The position numbers and the translations under genes were made by a program. Under the pieces are notes generated by a model that was given only the letters and a program-made list of their open reading frames with translations, was not told the origin of the DNA and made no database searches. From Homalodisca vitripennis (Eukaryota; Arthropoda; Insecta; Hemiptera; Cicadellidae), in contig NC_060210.1 of NCBI RefSeq assembly GCF_021130785.1, positions 185,600,001 to 185,664,000 on the forward strand: DNA of 64,000 nt. The letters are read 5' to 3'. Shown piece after piece: positions 10,401 to 22,784 of this stretch (within the stretch, counting starts at the first letter, position 1; each line of letters begins with the position of its first letter).

Positions 10401-11474
10401 TTTGTTTATTATGGTGGTTTGTTATTCCTTTTGAGGTCGAGCGTTTTGTATGACTTTGTACACAGTTTAACAAACGTAATTGGCGCACCTCACGTGCTCA
10501 TTATTCTGGGGAAATTGTGTGAGCAAAACAAATCAGTTGCCAATGTCACCTCTCTATCTAAATTAATAAATGCTGATACTATTTTTAATAACAATAACAG
10601 TTTATCGATATTAAATTTTAAACTTATAGAGATATCAAAGTATATACATTTGTACTGCATGCGTGGGTTAAATAATTGAACATTTTAATAATAATTAGTT
10701 TTAATAATAATTAGAACAATGTTACTTATAAAGTTTCTGTGAGAGAATAAATTATTTTGTTTGAATACATTAGTACAAACTAACAGCGCGACTTATCTAT
10801 TGTACAATTAAACTATTTTAGTCCTTCTTTAAATTCTGCCTTTTGACAGAATCGCGTATTAATTAAAGGCTAGCTATTGGTAATACCTGTTTGCCATTCT
10901 TATCTAAGCACGTAACATCTACAGTTCCTAGTTGGAAACGGATGGTAATTACGTCAGTCCTATTTATGTAGTCTTTAAGCTTCATGATAGTAAGCAATTA
11001 AGTCAGATTCAGAAGACTGAGCAGAAGTGACAGGTGGCCCAAGGCAACCTTTTATTAGTAAACAAGTTATCATCCCGTATGAGAGAAACAATAATGTGGG
11101 TGTTCCGTCTCAAGGCTTCGACACCCTACACAAACCGCTGATCTTTCTTCTTTGATCACTCTTACCTCATTCCCTTCATTTTCTTGTAGCTTCTATGGAA
11201 ACTTATGCATCTGAAGTTCCTAACAAGATCGAGTTCGATGTTCATCGGAGAAGATCATCCGGTTGAAGCGTATCCAGAGATTTTTGCTAAGGAAGATCAT
11301 AATCTGGATTTCCGAGCATTTGTGTTTGGCAGTAAGTGAGCGTGCAATCGCTCCAGGTGTTCAGTGATTTCTTAAACAGGATCTTGCCGAGATCGTGTCT
11401 GGGCGTATCCTTGATGGCCTCAAGAATGTTCGGTGTACTGCGGAGGAGCACAACGATAAGGTTTCTTCACTCAA
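10401..11474. other. Unique-looking AT-rich sequence, no feature recognised
   Basis: The ORF spanning 10278-10679 starts inside the tandem array and continues with ordinary AT-rich sequence. It has no family resemblance and is best treated as chance. Confidence 0.4.
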
Positions 11475-11910
11475 AACAGGGAAATTCCCTCTGGAAGTGT
11501 TATGGTGGTGCTTTTAGTTTCATTTGCTAATTCACACGTCCGGGCAGCAACCCCAGGAAATTCCTTCTGGAAGTGTGCTGGGTGGTGCTTTGAGCTTCAT
11601 TTGCTAATTCACTCCTTCGGACAGCAACCCCAGGAAATTCCTTCTGGAAGTGTGATGGTGGTGCTTTGAGCTTCATTTTCTGATTCACACGTCCGGGCAG
11701 CAACCCCAGGAAACTTCTTTAGGGAGTGTGATGGTGGTGCTTTGACCTTCATTTTCTAATGCACTCGTCCGGGCAGCAACCCCAGGAAATTCATTTAGGA
11801 AGTGTGATGATGGTGCTTTGAGCTTCATTTGCTAATTCACTCGTTCGGCAGCAACCCCAGGAAATTCCTTCTGGCAGTGTGATGGTGGTGCTTTGAGCTT
11901 CATTTTTATC
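11475..11910. repeat. 76 bp minisatellite, about 5.7 copies
   Basis: GAAATTCC or its variants occur at 11481, 11557, 11633, 11710, 11786 and 11861, spacings 75-77. Units share CAGCAACCCCAGGAAATTC, GGTGGTGCTTTGAGCTTC and ATTTGCTAATTCACTCGTCC. Copies differ by point changes, so the array is not very recent. Confidence 0.92.
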
Positions 11911-13604
11911 TTAAAATAGCATCTTAAAACTTCCTATGAAATCCAATGAGTTGAAGGATGTTCCGGCCACCAAGATGTCTCGTCTGTACTTGAACTTGAT
12001 AGCGCAACGAGGTTCATATTTTGCTTTAGCACCTCTATTCAGGCTAGGTTTCTAAGAGCTTAGTTGTCATGGAACTTCCTACCGGACAAATCTTAAAAAT
12101 CGTTTGTTTAGTTGGAAAAAAACTAAACCTTGACTATCAGTATTATATTAATGTTTGTCAGGCATCATCGTGGGTCTTCTTTCTCGAGAGGCGAACGTAA
12201 TCGACTTATGGGAACGTTTTTGTGACAACGGCTTTGCTCAGAAGTAACAGTTTTAAGTAAATCTTGTTGTAAGCTTGAAATTGGATCGGCTTCATGTTGA
12301 CTCGTATGTCACTAATGCCCCACTAGGACTTTAGGTCCATGCCTAATTATGGCGAGAGTGGCTGACGTCACGTTTCTGTAGGGTAGGACAGACCAAGACA
12401 CCCGTAGACTACCGATCCTACTTTACAAAACTGACCAGACCGTGCATTAGTTTTTCTACCTGAACTCATTCTAGTGATGATGCCACTACATTTGCACAGC
12501 GTGCTGCTAAGTTAGTATATACTCGTATTAACAACAGTTTACTGAAAGCAAAACTAATGTCATCACATATGAAGTGAATTACTTTATTGTGAATATTAAA
12601 AAAAATCCTAAACAGCATTATATTACTATTTAAGTAATACGGCAATACACAAATGAATCATATTCATCTACAGTAAATTCGTGTTGATTACTCCCCCGCC
12701 TTATCCATCCTTAGTGTAATGCTGTATACGCGAGTAGAGAATGGAAACAACCATTTAGTTCACATCACATTTATATATTTGTACTGAATTACCTTAAATA
12801 GTGGCGCTTGGCCTACAAACTAAAACTTCACGAAACTGATCTATCTACAGAGAAATACTCAGCTTGTATAATATGAGTATGAGTATTAAAATATCTCTCA
12901 AGGAGTCACATTATATTACAAATTCTGTTTGTAATAGAAATATAATATAATTAGAGAAATTTTATAATTATATTTACTAACAACTATTCCTATGTTTATT
13001 GAAATTAAGAACCTACGCTATAAACAATTGTTCAAAGATATATGAACACCAATAATTATCTCATATGAGAAATTCTTATATTTGAATTACAAATGCATGA
13101 TTAATTATAATTTATTCATTAAAATTGAACTGTATAGTTACACTACATTAACTTAAAATTAAAGTCAACATTCTACTTAAATGTTTGTAAAATTCGGAAG
13201 AGAATACACTTTTCCATCAGATATTTTTATTTAACGAAATTGAAGCTTATAAAACTTTGATGAATGTGTATAATTTTGAATTATCACTAATGGTCAAGAT
13301 AGACCAAGAAAATTAAGGAAACAAAATCACTTAAATATTTATATCCCAACAATTACGCATTTATATTACACCATTTTATATAATAAAATATATAATTTGG
13401 TGCTATATTATACTAATATTATAATTTAGTACTGGGGATTTATACGATAGCGCTGCAGTAAATTTCATATTCATATTCAAAGTTGACTGTAATTTAAAAT
13501 CTTAGAAACCTAGGACATTAGAAAATTGTACAAACACTTTTTGTGACTTGCTATGCACTTTTGATATCCGCGATTTTGCTGTGACAAGTTTAATCCTGTT
13601 CTAC
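11911..13604. other. AT-rich region, no gene or repeat recognised
   Basis: 12550-13500 is extremely AT-rich with stops in all frames. No tandem or inverted repeat was noticed by eye. Confidence 0.4.
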
Positions 13605-13862
13605 TGTAAGTGCGAATGTTGAGTTCAGCTCCTTTTCAACTCTCGCCCTATACTAAGGGTCTGAAATCTTGTTTTTGGAGTCTATGTGTCTCAGATGTCA
13701 AAACGATGCAAAGATTCCAGGATCTCTTCAGACGGACGTGGACTCCAGATACCAGGAGTCAAGCCTGTGAAAGCGTCATATTTCCGAGGCTGCATAAGAG
13801 AAGGTGAAATGGAACTGAACTGAACATTCCTATTGAATCAACCCTTCCCACAATAGCTACGC
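13605..13862. mobile_element. Degraded copy of the foldback MITE seen at 28951-29396
   Basis: It shares the family's signature phrases: GAGTTCAGCTCC, GTCTGAAATCTTG, CTTCAGACGGACGTGGACTC, CAGGAGTCAAGCCTG, AAAGCGTCATATTTC, and GAAGGTGAAATGGAACTGAA. The two halves are inverted copies. The 65-codon ORF inside is a by-product. Confidence 0.6.
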
Positions 13863-14630
13863 TAATCGAAGTATTAAACCTTATCAAGTAATAAAAGTTC
13901 ACGTAAATAAATTATTATAGAAAATGGATTATATGTTTTTTTTATTTATGGTTTAAAATATGTATTATAAGCATGGCCTATTTTACAAACTTGATTACTG
14001 GTACTGACGAAATTATTATCAATATATTTTCCGGGTGTACAAGCAGTACAGTTCTAGTTATAATAGTGTAGTCTACCGAACAATTTTTAATTGAAACTTT
14101 GATTTATGACAAAGAGGGTTTTATGTATGAAATGTCCAATATTCTTGTACAGTAATAAATACATGCCATTAATATACAGTGTAAATAACATTAAAAAGAT
14201 AAGTTTGAAGTTAATAACAATTTCACTCACACCTCTAGATTTACAAACACCCGTTCAAGTACTGCAGTATGAGCACGATTCCTTGTGAACCCCTCGTCAA
14301 AAGATGTCCGTGGGTCGGACAGTAGGTCACAGGTCGGGACAGTGGACCCAATGTCCGCCCCTTTCCGTTAACCGCGTTTGGCAGTGTAAGCCAATTTGCC
14401 CATGGTGGAATTCGAAGTGTCATATGGGGTTTTATGTGAAAAGCATGTAAGTGGGGAGTTCGACGATGTTTGAAGTGACAGGCTAGAAGTCACGGATGTA
14501 ATTTGTGGCCCTTGGCGTAAGGGAGTGTGAACCATTGTACTCGAAATATTGTATTGTAATCGAATTAGTTCTCCTTGTGGATGTTGTTTTGGGGGTCTGG
14601 CACTCATCTTGAGATTGGCTTCATGTGACG

Positions 14631-14635
<5 letters not shown>
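13863..14635. other. No gene recognised; slightly GC-richer patch at 14280-14620
   Basis: The patch gives two overlapping minus-strand ORFs of 60 and 79 codons (14241-14607). Neither has a motif I recognise, and the plus strand has stops. Confidence 0.35.

Positions 14636-14703
<68 letters not shown>
14636..14703. repeat. (TA)n microsatellite
   Basis: Uninterrupted TA run of about 67 bp. Confidence 0.97.
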
Positions 14704-14706
<3 letters not shown>

Positions 14707-17146
14707 TATTCGTAAAAATCAAGGCTAATACAAAAATTCGCAGTATCTGGTCAGAATTTTGCCAATTGTTTAGAAAATCTGTCTCCAGAATTATGTCAAG
14801 CTCACTCACATAGTCGGTTTGGTACAATATAAAATGATTTATTGTAGAGATACTCCACATAGTATATTCGCGATAATATTCAAATACTTGTAGAATTGTG
14901 GGTCATCCCACTTAGCTGAGACCAAGTTTACCCCCACAGCACAAATATTCTAGTGCGACTAATATAAGGTAGGGCAGTCGTGGAGGGGACGGAGGTTCAT
15001 GACCAAGTCGCTATGTGCTTACCGCCCAGGCAGGCTATGCGTAGTATTACTGCGTAGTGCGTACACTATGATGCGCAATAAAACAATGACTCCGAGGCCT
15101 GTGTATAAAAATAAATGTCGTAATCAATTCACAGTACATTCCACTTTCATCTAAAGCCGTCCGGAACTGGAAAACAATCGGTAATAAAACTATAGAAGCG
15201 CGATACCACAAATAGAGTAGGAGATTATTCAGACGGCTGACCCAGTTTGCGCCGACGAAACAAAGAAACCGTGGGGATTTTAACTCTGGGCGGTTGGCAG
15301 CAGTTGGTGGGGCGATCCCTGCAGTGCATCCCTTGCGCCTGCGCGGGGTCGTAGTCCGTGTCAATTGTTCCCTCTGTCCATTCACGACCCACCGTGCCAG
15401 TGCCGTACATAACCTCAATTCGGTAGCGGCCCGTCCTGGTGGTAGCGCGGGTGTCAATGTGTGTGAATTGATTTTGGTGTTCTTTTGTGCTGTGAAATTG
15501 TGACACCGTCTTAATAAAAAAAATTATCAATAATTAATGTTTGATGTGTTGCCAATTGTTTAGGAGAGTTTAAATTAGGGATAATACATTGTTTGGCTAT
15601 TAAAACATGTAAATTTTACGGTGCATATAATCTTATATGGTTATGCAAGAAACGTATATGTTTTAAAGAAATTAATACTTCGTCGAGCGTCAATTCGTGG
15701 GGATATGTAGACTGAGGCTTGAAAGCCCCATTTACAGAGAGAATCACCATGTTGTCTAGGGCCAGAGGATTCTTCACGTCAAATACTAAGGTTTGTCTTT
15801 TGAACAGAGATATATACATACATATATAGTGTTTACACAGAAGCCTGTGTAACATATATTGAGGGAGAGGATGTTTGGTTTGACACTAGATCGCACACTA
15901 CACAATACACTGACTGTCAGTGTTGTGAATGACATTATAACTGACAAATCGGCTTCGTAAATCACGCATTATTATCACAAGTTATCTGTCAGTAATAGTT
16001 AGCTAATGAGAGTAACTCATGTGGTTTGCACTGTAATGGTCTTAAAGGATCCAACAATTGATCTACGTGACAACATACGATCAGTCTTGTGTCAGTCTAC
16101 ACATAAAATGTGTGTCTAAAACATAAAAAATAGTTGTTCACTTCAATTATTCCATAAACCAGTCTGTATTATTGTCATTGTTTTTAAATAATTACGTGTG
16201 ACCATGATTGTATTTTACATGAAACTAAATCAAAATCTGTATCTCTTTAGTTTCCCGCAATAAGTGTAAAGAACGTGTTTTAAAGTGATTACATTTTCAG
16301 TGTGACATTCATTATTGTTTTTACCAGTATCAAAACATATATTGCTTTCTTTGTTGGTATTTTGACTTATTTTTTTCAATTTAATAAAAAATTATAAGTT
16401 GTTATACTTATTACAACCACAGAGGTATACAATATGCATGTAAAATAGGCATAGGTATGAGTTAATGAATATCAGGTCTAATTATGTAAAAAATAGTAGA
16501 GCGGGGCAATCAATGTTCGGTTAGAATATCTTTTTAAAGGTTTAGTCACAACTCTAGGACGTTTTCTGAAAAATTTAAAATCTACCAATATGAAACTATA
16601 AAAACGGTTTCATTGTTCCATTAGTAGTGATACGCGTTAGAATCAAAATTTGGGGGATATCATATTAGCTGTGTTTGTAAATGGCATTGTTACTTTATAT
16701 ACGTACCTACAAATATTTTTGTCAAATTCCCGGTTTACGCATTTCCAATTACCCAACATAAGGAGAAACGATATCATGAGGTTCATATTATTTAAGTTAA
16801 GTGTAGGTATTTTTTACAATGTTCACATGAAAAATGGTTGGAAGGAATTAAAAAGATTTAAATTTATAAAAACCCTTTTCTTCGGAAATAATCCATAATA
16901 AAATAAATCAATTGATTTATTTATATTTTAAAAAGTACAATAACCTTTTAAGTCATAAATATTTAAAATACATATCACTGGAAGCTGATTCATGGCAACA
17001 GATAGTTATGCCTCTAATTCCTCATGAAGTGACGAAAAACGTTATATATTTTTCGTTTATATTTTTATACTTATAAAATATAAAATACAAACCATAAACC
17101 GATTGCACCACCTTACGTTTGTTTCGGTAAGGCGGAAATGGCGAAA
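14704..17146. other. No recognisable gene; GC-rich patch at 15220-15480
   Basis: The patch gives long overlapping minus-strand frames (136 and 101 codons). A 15-base phrase (ACATAACCTCAATTC, about 15408) followed by a similar GC-rich stretch recurs at 52125, so part of it may be a dispersed repeat. A second minus-strand frame (15616-15855) reads protein-like in its middle but has no recognised homology. Confidence 0.35.
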
Positions 17147-17206
17147 TTGAGAAACCTCGGTTATCCGACAATGAATTGGACATTATGACGGATAACCGAG
17201 GTTCAC
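17147..17206. other. Perfect 15 bp stem hairpin
   Basis: AACCTCGGTTATCCG and CGGATAACCGAGGTT are exact reverse complements separated by about 21 bases, and the stem can be extended imperfectly outward. No T-run follows on either strand. It could be a small foldback element or a transposon relic. Confidence 0.8.
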
Positions 17207-17881
17207 TCTATCACTTTGTGTCGCCAATCTTGACTTTATGCAGTAACAATAATTAGTGTTAATTTGGCAGTTTCAACTATAAAAATAGCAAATAGTGTTG
17301 ACCTATACTGAAATCTTTAGATTAGTGTCACAAGGTTTAAAAGCATCTTCGAAACTAATATTCATTAAAAGCTTTCATCAAGAACGAGCAAAACGATAAA
17401 CGTCACTGATGACCGTTAAACGAGTGTTCTTCTTCAGCCGAACACTTAGTGTCTGTGACATCCAGCGCCGGGCCATTAAACGGTTAACGAAGCGTAATAC
17501 TCTATGGATAGTTAATATCTCTTTTTGTGTGGAGAGTAACGCTTATAAAGCAGTTCTTGATATGTAGTGGTATTACTGTATGCACATTTGTGTCGGATAT
17601 GAGTTTATTTGAAAGTATTTGTAATACACATAAACTTTGATGACTGTAATAATTGTAATGTTCAGCATTCATCTATTTCAGTTCATTAATGCATTTTTGT
17701 AAAAATGTAAATAAAAACGTCAATGTCGTCGTCCGGATAGACTGTACAGAGCAGAATCTGCACCAGCTTAACCAATTTGGCATTTCATATTTTTATTTGT
17801 ACACGTTTGTAATATAGCTTTGGCCGCATATACTGACATTTTTAATTTGAATTCCCTTTTTTCCACTCTATAATCGATATA

Positions 17882-18373
17882 CAGGGTATTCAATAACAGT
17901 GTTCCAATAATTTGGGCTTTTGTTCTACACGCAAAAATGAGTAAAAACGTTCATATGAAGGAAGGTATATCATAAAAGCTTTAGTTTTCTGCCTATCTGT
18001 CCATTCGTGTTTTTTTTTAAGTTATATCTTTTGAACCAGTTAAGATAATGTTACCCATTTTTAAATGGTGGACGTTTAAATTATTCCATAAAAATAACTC
18101 AAAATCTACCAACGTTCCCTATTTTGAAACGGGTAAAAAGATTTTGTTACTATGTTATTTTCAAAAAGGTCTACCAAAGGTTAGTACAATTCTCAAGTTA
18201 AATAAATTTATCTTAACTGTTATAACTGATATAATTTTTAAATAAAAAAACACATACGGACAGATCGACGGAAACTAAAGGTTTTAGGACATACCTTTAT
18301 GTGAACTGTTTTACTCATTTTTATGTGTAGAACAAAATCCCAAAGTATTGGAACACTGTTACTGAACACCCTG
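17882..18373. mobile_element. Mariner-type MITE, 492 bp, both ends and TA duplication intact
   Basis: The left end CAGGGTATTCAATAACAGTG (17882-17901) mirrors the right end CACTGTTACTGAACACCCTG (18354-18373). TA flanks both sides (17880-17881, 18374-18375). The inverted arms continue inward for about 150 bp (GTGTTCCAATAATTTGGG / CCCAAAGTATTGGAACAC; ATGAGTAAAAACGTTCATAT / GTGAACTGTTTTACTCAT; GAAGGAAGGTAT / ATACCTTTATG), with small gaps. No transposase; the 65-codon ORF inside (18048-18245) is AT-rich filler. Mobilisation by a CAGGGTG-end mariner such as the relic at 1-1589 is an inference. Confidence 0.88.
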
Positions 18374-18777
18374 TATGTGTTAGGACTTAATTGATGGTTT
18401 GTTTTAAATATGAAATCACTCAGTAGGCAGACACAGTTTCATGTTTGCCGTTGTCGGAGAGATGTAAAACATTTGTCCTCATAATGATTGCCTATATATC
18501 TGTTCGCAGGACATCTAAAACATTGAAATTGCCACATATAGACCTGAAATTGTGCACGTAACCATATCGAAGCCTGTTACGCGATACATGGCGTGGCGTA
18601 CTACTTTACATAAGCCATCGATATATTGTTTTTATCTATGGTATAAGGAAACAACGTAGTTTTTCGTGAAATCGATTAGGGAAGTTGTCCTTTGAAAGAA
18701 ATGGACTATCAGCCACGCTAGTCTTTTGCGTAGGCAGCTTTTTCATATTGTATTTGTTATTTCGAAAACTTACATCC

Positions 18778-19302
18778 GATTATATATTAATTTAAACAAA
18801 CTCTCCAATAATATAAAGTTTTTATTTTTGTGAGGTCTTTCGTACTCGATGAGAACATCTTCGGACCCACACAACTGAATAAAAGTAATAATAACAATAG
18901 TGACATAAACAATTTTGTACTAAATCAAAACATTTATGTCATATGTCTATGCATGTTATTAAAAATGCTAACATTCTATGACAGCACAGTATGTTATATG
19001 TATATATAAAAGATAAAGTTGATATTTAGTTAGATCAAATAAAGTAACGGTGAATTTTGAAAAGGCCCAGGTTCGTTGTTTACCAGATTATTTTGGTTCT
19101 TTTTTATAAAAATTGTTTCATATGAATATTGTCTCTTTGTATTTTTAATGACATATGTTTTTATTTAGTACAAAATTGTTTATGTTATTATTACTTTTAT
19201 TCAGTTGTGTGGGTCCGAAGATGTTCTCATTCAGTACGAAAGGCCTCACAAAAATAAAAACTTTATATTATTTGAGAGTTTGTTTAAATTAATATATAAT
19301 TT
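18778..19302. mobile_element. Foldback element with about 165 bp inverted arms
   Basis: Left arm 18778-18942 and right arm 19148-19302 are inverted copies (GAACATCTTCGGACCCACAC / GTGTGGGTCCGAAGATGTTC; AAACAATTTTGTACTAAATC / ATTTAGTACAAAATTGTTT). They differ by point changes and a gap of about 6 bases (AGTGAC). The loop of about 205 bp is AT-rich and non-coding. The arm phrase CGAAAGGCCTCACAAAAATA resembles the arms of the hairpin element at 52.9-53.1 kb (CGAAAGGTCTCGTCAAAAA), suggesting related families. Confidence 0.85.
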
Positions 19303-19981
19303 CCAATAAGAAAAGAGCTTCAAGAATGTTTTCATCCGATTGTTAGTCGTGTAAATAAAAGTTAAATTGACGTGAGCCAATCTATTTGGCTGTAAGTGGC
19401 GACTTTCAGTATCTCTGTTCTTTGGCTAACGGTGAAGATGCGAGAGAGGATCTGTTAGTGCTCATACAGCAATCGCATTTGCAAGCAGAAATTCAAGATT
19501 TGTCAGCGGTTTGGAGGGGGAGGGGGAACCAATAACTTGGCAAGTTCAAAGGTAAGCCTGCCAATATCTATTGGCCTTGCGGGATTATGGGTAATTATCG
19601 TCTAGTGTGTTGCCAAACAGGAAAACTGCTTTCATTAGCTTCAAACGATCCGTCGTTACCGTCGTTAGTTGATTGGCTTTAAATGTAATGACATCATCTG
19701 ACAGGTACTCTGTGGTAATACCTTTGGTGGCAGTAATATTAGATACTTGTCCAACTGTTTATTGTACTTACATTTTAGCAGAGATCAGTTCTGCTCATTT
19801 ATGATGTGACAAATTTTCATTTTTTGGTACTGTAGTATTTTTCTAAGTCGGGTTCTAGATAATAAGTAAATGAAATTGTCGTGTTACCTGGATATTGACA
19901 ATGCAATTCACCGAGTAGAATATTTATTGATTAGCTGAATAACACAAACTGGCTGAAATGGCATCGTTCTTTGAAACTAAG

Positions 19982-20215
19982 AACAATAACACAACGTTTC
20001 GTGATTTGCGATCTGATCTCTTCCTCAGGTGGATGAATAGTGTGACACAAGAACTAAAAACTAGGTACATGTTGACACATATTTTTGTGACTCGTGAATT
20101 CTGGCTGTCATAACGTAAATGTAGGATTCCTTCACTATGGTGTTTTGCAATTCAATTGTCCCTGAAGAAGAGATCAGATTGTGGATTACAAGAGGTAGAG
20201 TAATTGAATAATACA
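19982..20215. mobile_element. Degraded inverted pair of the CTGANGA-type repeat
   Basis: The left half, read on the minus strand, is CACCTGAGGAAGAGATCAG...CACGAAACGTTGTG (about 19990-20034). The right half, on the plus strand, is CCCTGAAGAAGAGATCAGAT (20160-20179), where the GAAAC part has decayed. Together they form a head-to-head pair like those at 4.2-4.6 and 60.3-60.5 kb. Confidence 0.6.
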
Positions 20216-22784
20216 AGAGTACATGCTCTGTCTTTAGAAATTATCTTAAAGAGATCTGACCTGGTTTTTCCTTGTAAAAAATAGAACAAAATCATATTGT
20301 ACTGCAATGTAATACCTTGGCAAGGCCAATAATTCATAAGTTGGGTTTCTTAGAAATTTCAGTCTTACTTGTAAATGGTAAGTATACAAAGGTGCATCGT
20401 TTGCAGTTTATTACTAAGCTGGTTTCTTCACTAATCTTTACCCTCCTAATTCACCGGAAACCCATGGCAAAGTCCACAATGATAGGAAGTGATTTCCAAA
20501 AAGTCCATGCAATTTACAATGTATTAGTTCTTCATTTTAATATACTTTAATAAGTAAATAAACAACAAAACCTTATCAAACCCAGTGTATTTATTTTCTC
20601 TTAGAGGTTATTAAAAAAAATAGGTCTAAGCTATGATTTATTTTGATGATTCAGAGTTAATCTTCCATATTGACTTCTAAAAATGCTTTAACGTGTTTTA
20701 ATATTACATGTAAAAATGTCCATAACTGCTTCACGAATGGGCTATTATTTAGTAAATTATAAATGAGAAACAATACAAGAAATGAGAAATAAACGGTTAT
20801 ATGAATTATTGAATGTTTATGTACAACTATTATATTTTTGTCCATACAGGTAAGACCCCTTTCTGATGTATTAGTCTGCCAGCGCGTGTGTAGAAAGAGG
20901 GGTCTCAATTTGTTAATTGCTTTCCAAAACTAAAAGCTGCTTATACCAGGGGAGTATCCAGAATTTCATTTCGCTGTTTAATAAGAATGATTACATGTGT
21001 CAAAATTATTTCTTCTTAGTATTAGTATTGTTTTTATGTTACAATCCAGGTAAATTACAAGCTTTAAAATTGTAATTAAAAGTAAATACTTATCCAAGGA
21101 CAAAAAATATTATTTATAGTACTAATTTTTCAGCCCTTACATTCCTCCTTGGACACGTCCCTGAATTGTGCTCACCGTAACCTTGACATTGAATGCAGTA
21201 ATGCCAATCTTACATAGTTTCAATGTCCTGTATTTATTTCATCACGAAATTCGGTTCGATTTTACGAAACTTTATTAAAATCACGTGTATAAGATGTGCT
21301 TTATTGAAATAAAATTAATTGAGTGTGTCGCTGTTTAGGCTGGTGTTTTATAAGCAAGGGGAAAACCGGGAATCCTCCACAACAGTTGCAATAGTTCCAG
21401 TTGTAGCCAGACAACGGTTACAAAGAACAGTTGCGCCGCAACCACTACAAAAAGCGACGTATCGCAACTGTGGGAAAGGAGCAGTTCTCTGCAGCGGTAA
21501 ATTTGCATAGTCTCTCAACGTTCCATGATTTATTCAGTTGCAGGAATCGTCTACAAGGAATAGTTTTGTTTTGAAACTGCTCCACAAAAAGTTTCAATAA
21601 GTTCCACTGAGCGTTCTGTGTAGTAGTACTCAAAAGTTCCAAAGGCCGGTTACAGTGGTGGGCAAATTAGTTGCTAGTTCCAGTCCAACAAAGTAAGCGT
21701 AAAGAAACAAATTACTATAAAATGGCAAATTAATTAGTTTGATATTTTAACTTATTATTATAAAGTTTGTTTTGTAGGCTGATATAGTTTAAATAATAAC
21801 GCATCGCTGCTTATTTCATTGGTTTTTATGTACTTCGTGTTAGATATAACGATAAATAATGTAAAAAAAGGAATGTATGTAGACAAAAAATTCAAATGAT
21901 TTATAATGTGTTTTGTGTAATGGGTTGTAATTATTTGGGATTTTTTAAGTAACGCACTCGCAGAATACATAGTCTTAACTAATGTAACTGCCAGTTCAAT
22001 GTTTTGGCTTGCTTGCCATTGCAATAATATCAGACAACGGTTGCGAGCCGAAAACGTTGTCTGAGCGCAACCGTTCCGAGACAACTTTTCTACGGTATTT
22101 TATCAAAGTTACGTGGCGCAGCTCTAGCGTCAGACCTCAGAACTAACTGGAATCATACCTCCCCCCCCCCGGGACTCAGCACACCACGTCCATTTGAATG
22201 ACATTTCCTTGTGTAACTTACTTTAATAAGTATGGAATTTACTAACAATGGCAAAAGTACAGGGAAAAGTGAAAAAGTGTCTTTACGAATAATGCGTTTA
22301 AAATTAGACATCTCGTAAAGTTTAATAAACGTTTTTGCATGACGAAATCCAAAATGGCGGACATTATAAATGACACTTTTAGATCGCTCCAATGTTATTT
22401 TAAACTAAATCTCAGAGGCTTTGAGTAATGTTACATAAGCTGGCGGTGTGGTCGTGGCTTCAACTTAATTGAACTTGTGTTGGGTCACGTGCGCCATGTG
22501 CCAAGTTGGCGAGTCGTTGGCCCGACCCACATCCAGTGGTAGCGCCGCACGTGGTGGCCATTGACTAATGACTGTTTTTGTCGACCCATTTCCAATATTA
22601 TGTTTGCCAGTCTTGGTTTCCTTCTAGTTCTCCTGTTCCCGCGTCTAAGAGTGACGGTTCTGTCGCTTCTCCAATGTAACCAGCGTAATGTGCGTTTAAC
22701 CGTATTGCGTAGATTTTGTGTACATATTCCGCCTACTGTAATTGTCCTTTTAGTTTTATTGACACCTTCAATACTGGTCTCCCC
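20216..22784. other. No recognisable gene; possible hAT-like end at 21649
   Basis: CAGTGGTGGGCAAATTAG at about 21649 resembles hAT terminal repeats, but no matching second end or 8 bp duplication was found. At 22031-22073 two inverted repeats interlock (see findings). A C-run lies at about 22160-22170. ORFs are short and unrecognised. Confidence 0.35.

Noticed and set aside
15616..15855. 79-codon minus-strand ORF as an exon
   Set aside because: The middle (about 45 residues) reads well, but I found no clear splice sites around it and no recognised homology; left for transcript evidence.
21649..21670. Complete hAT transposon
   Set aside because: Only one hAT-like end (CAGTGGTGGGCAAATTAG); no second end, duplication or transposase found.
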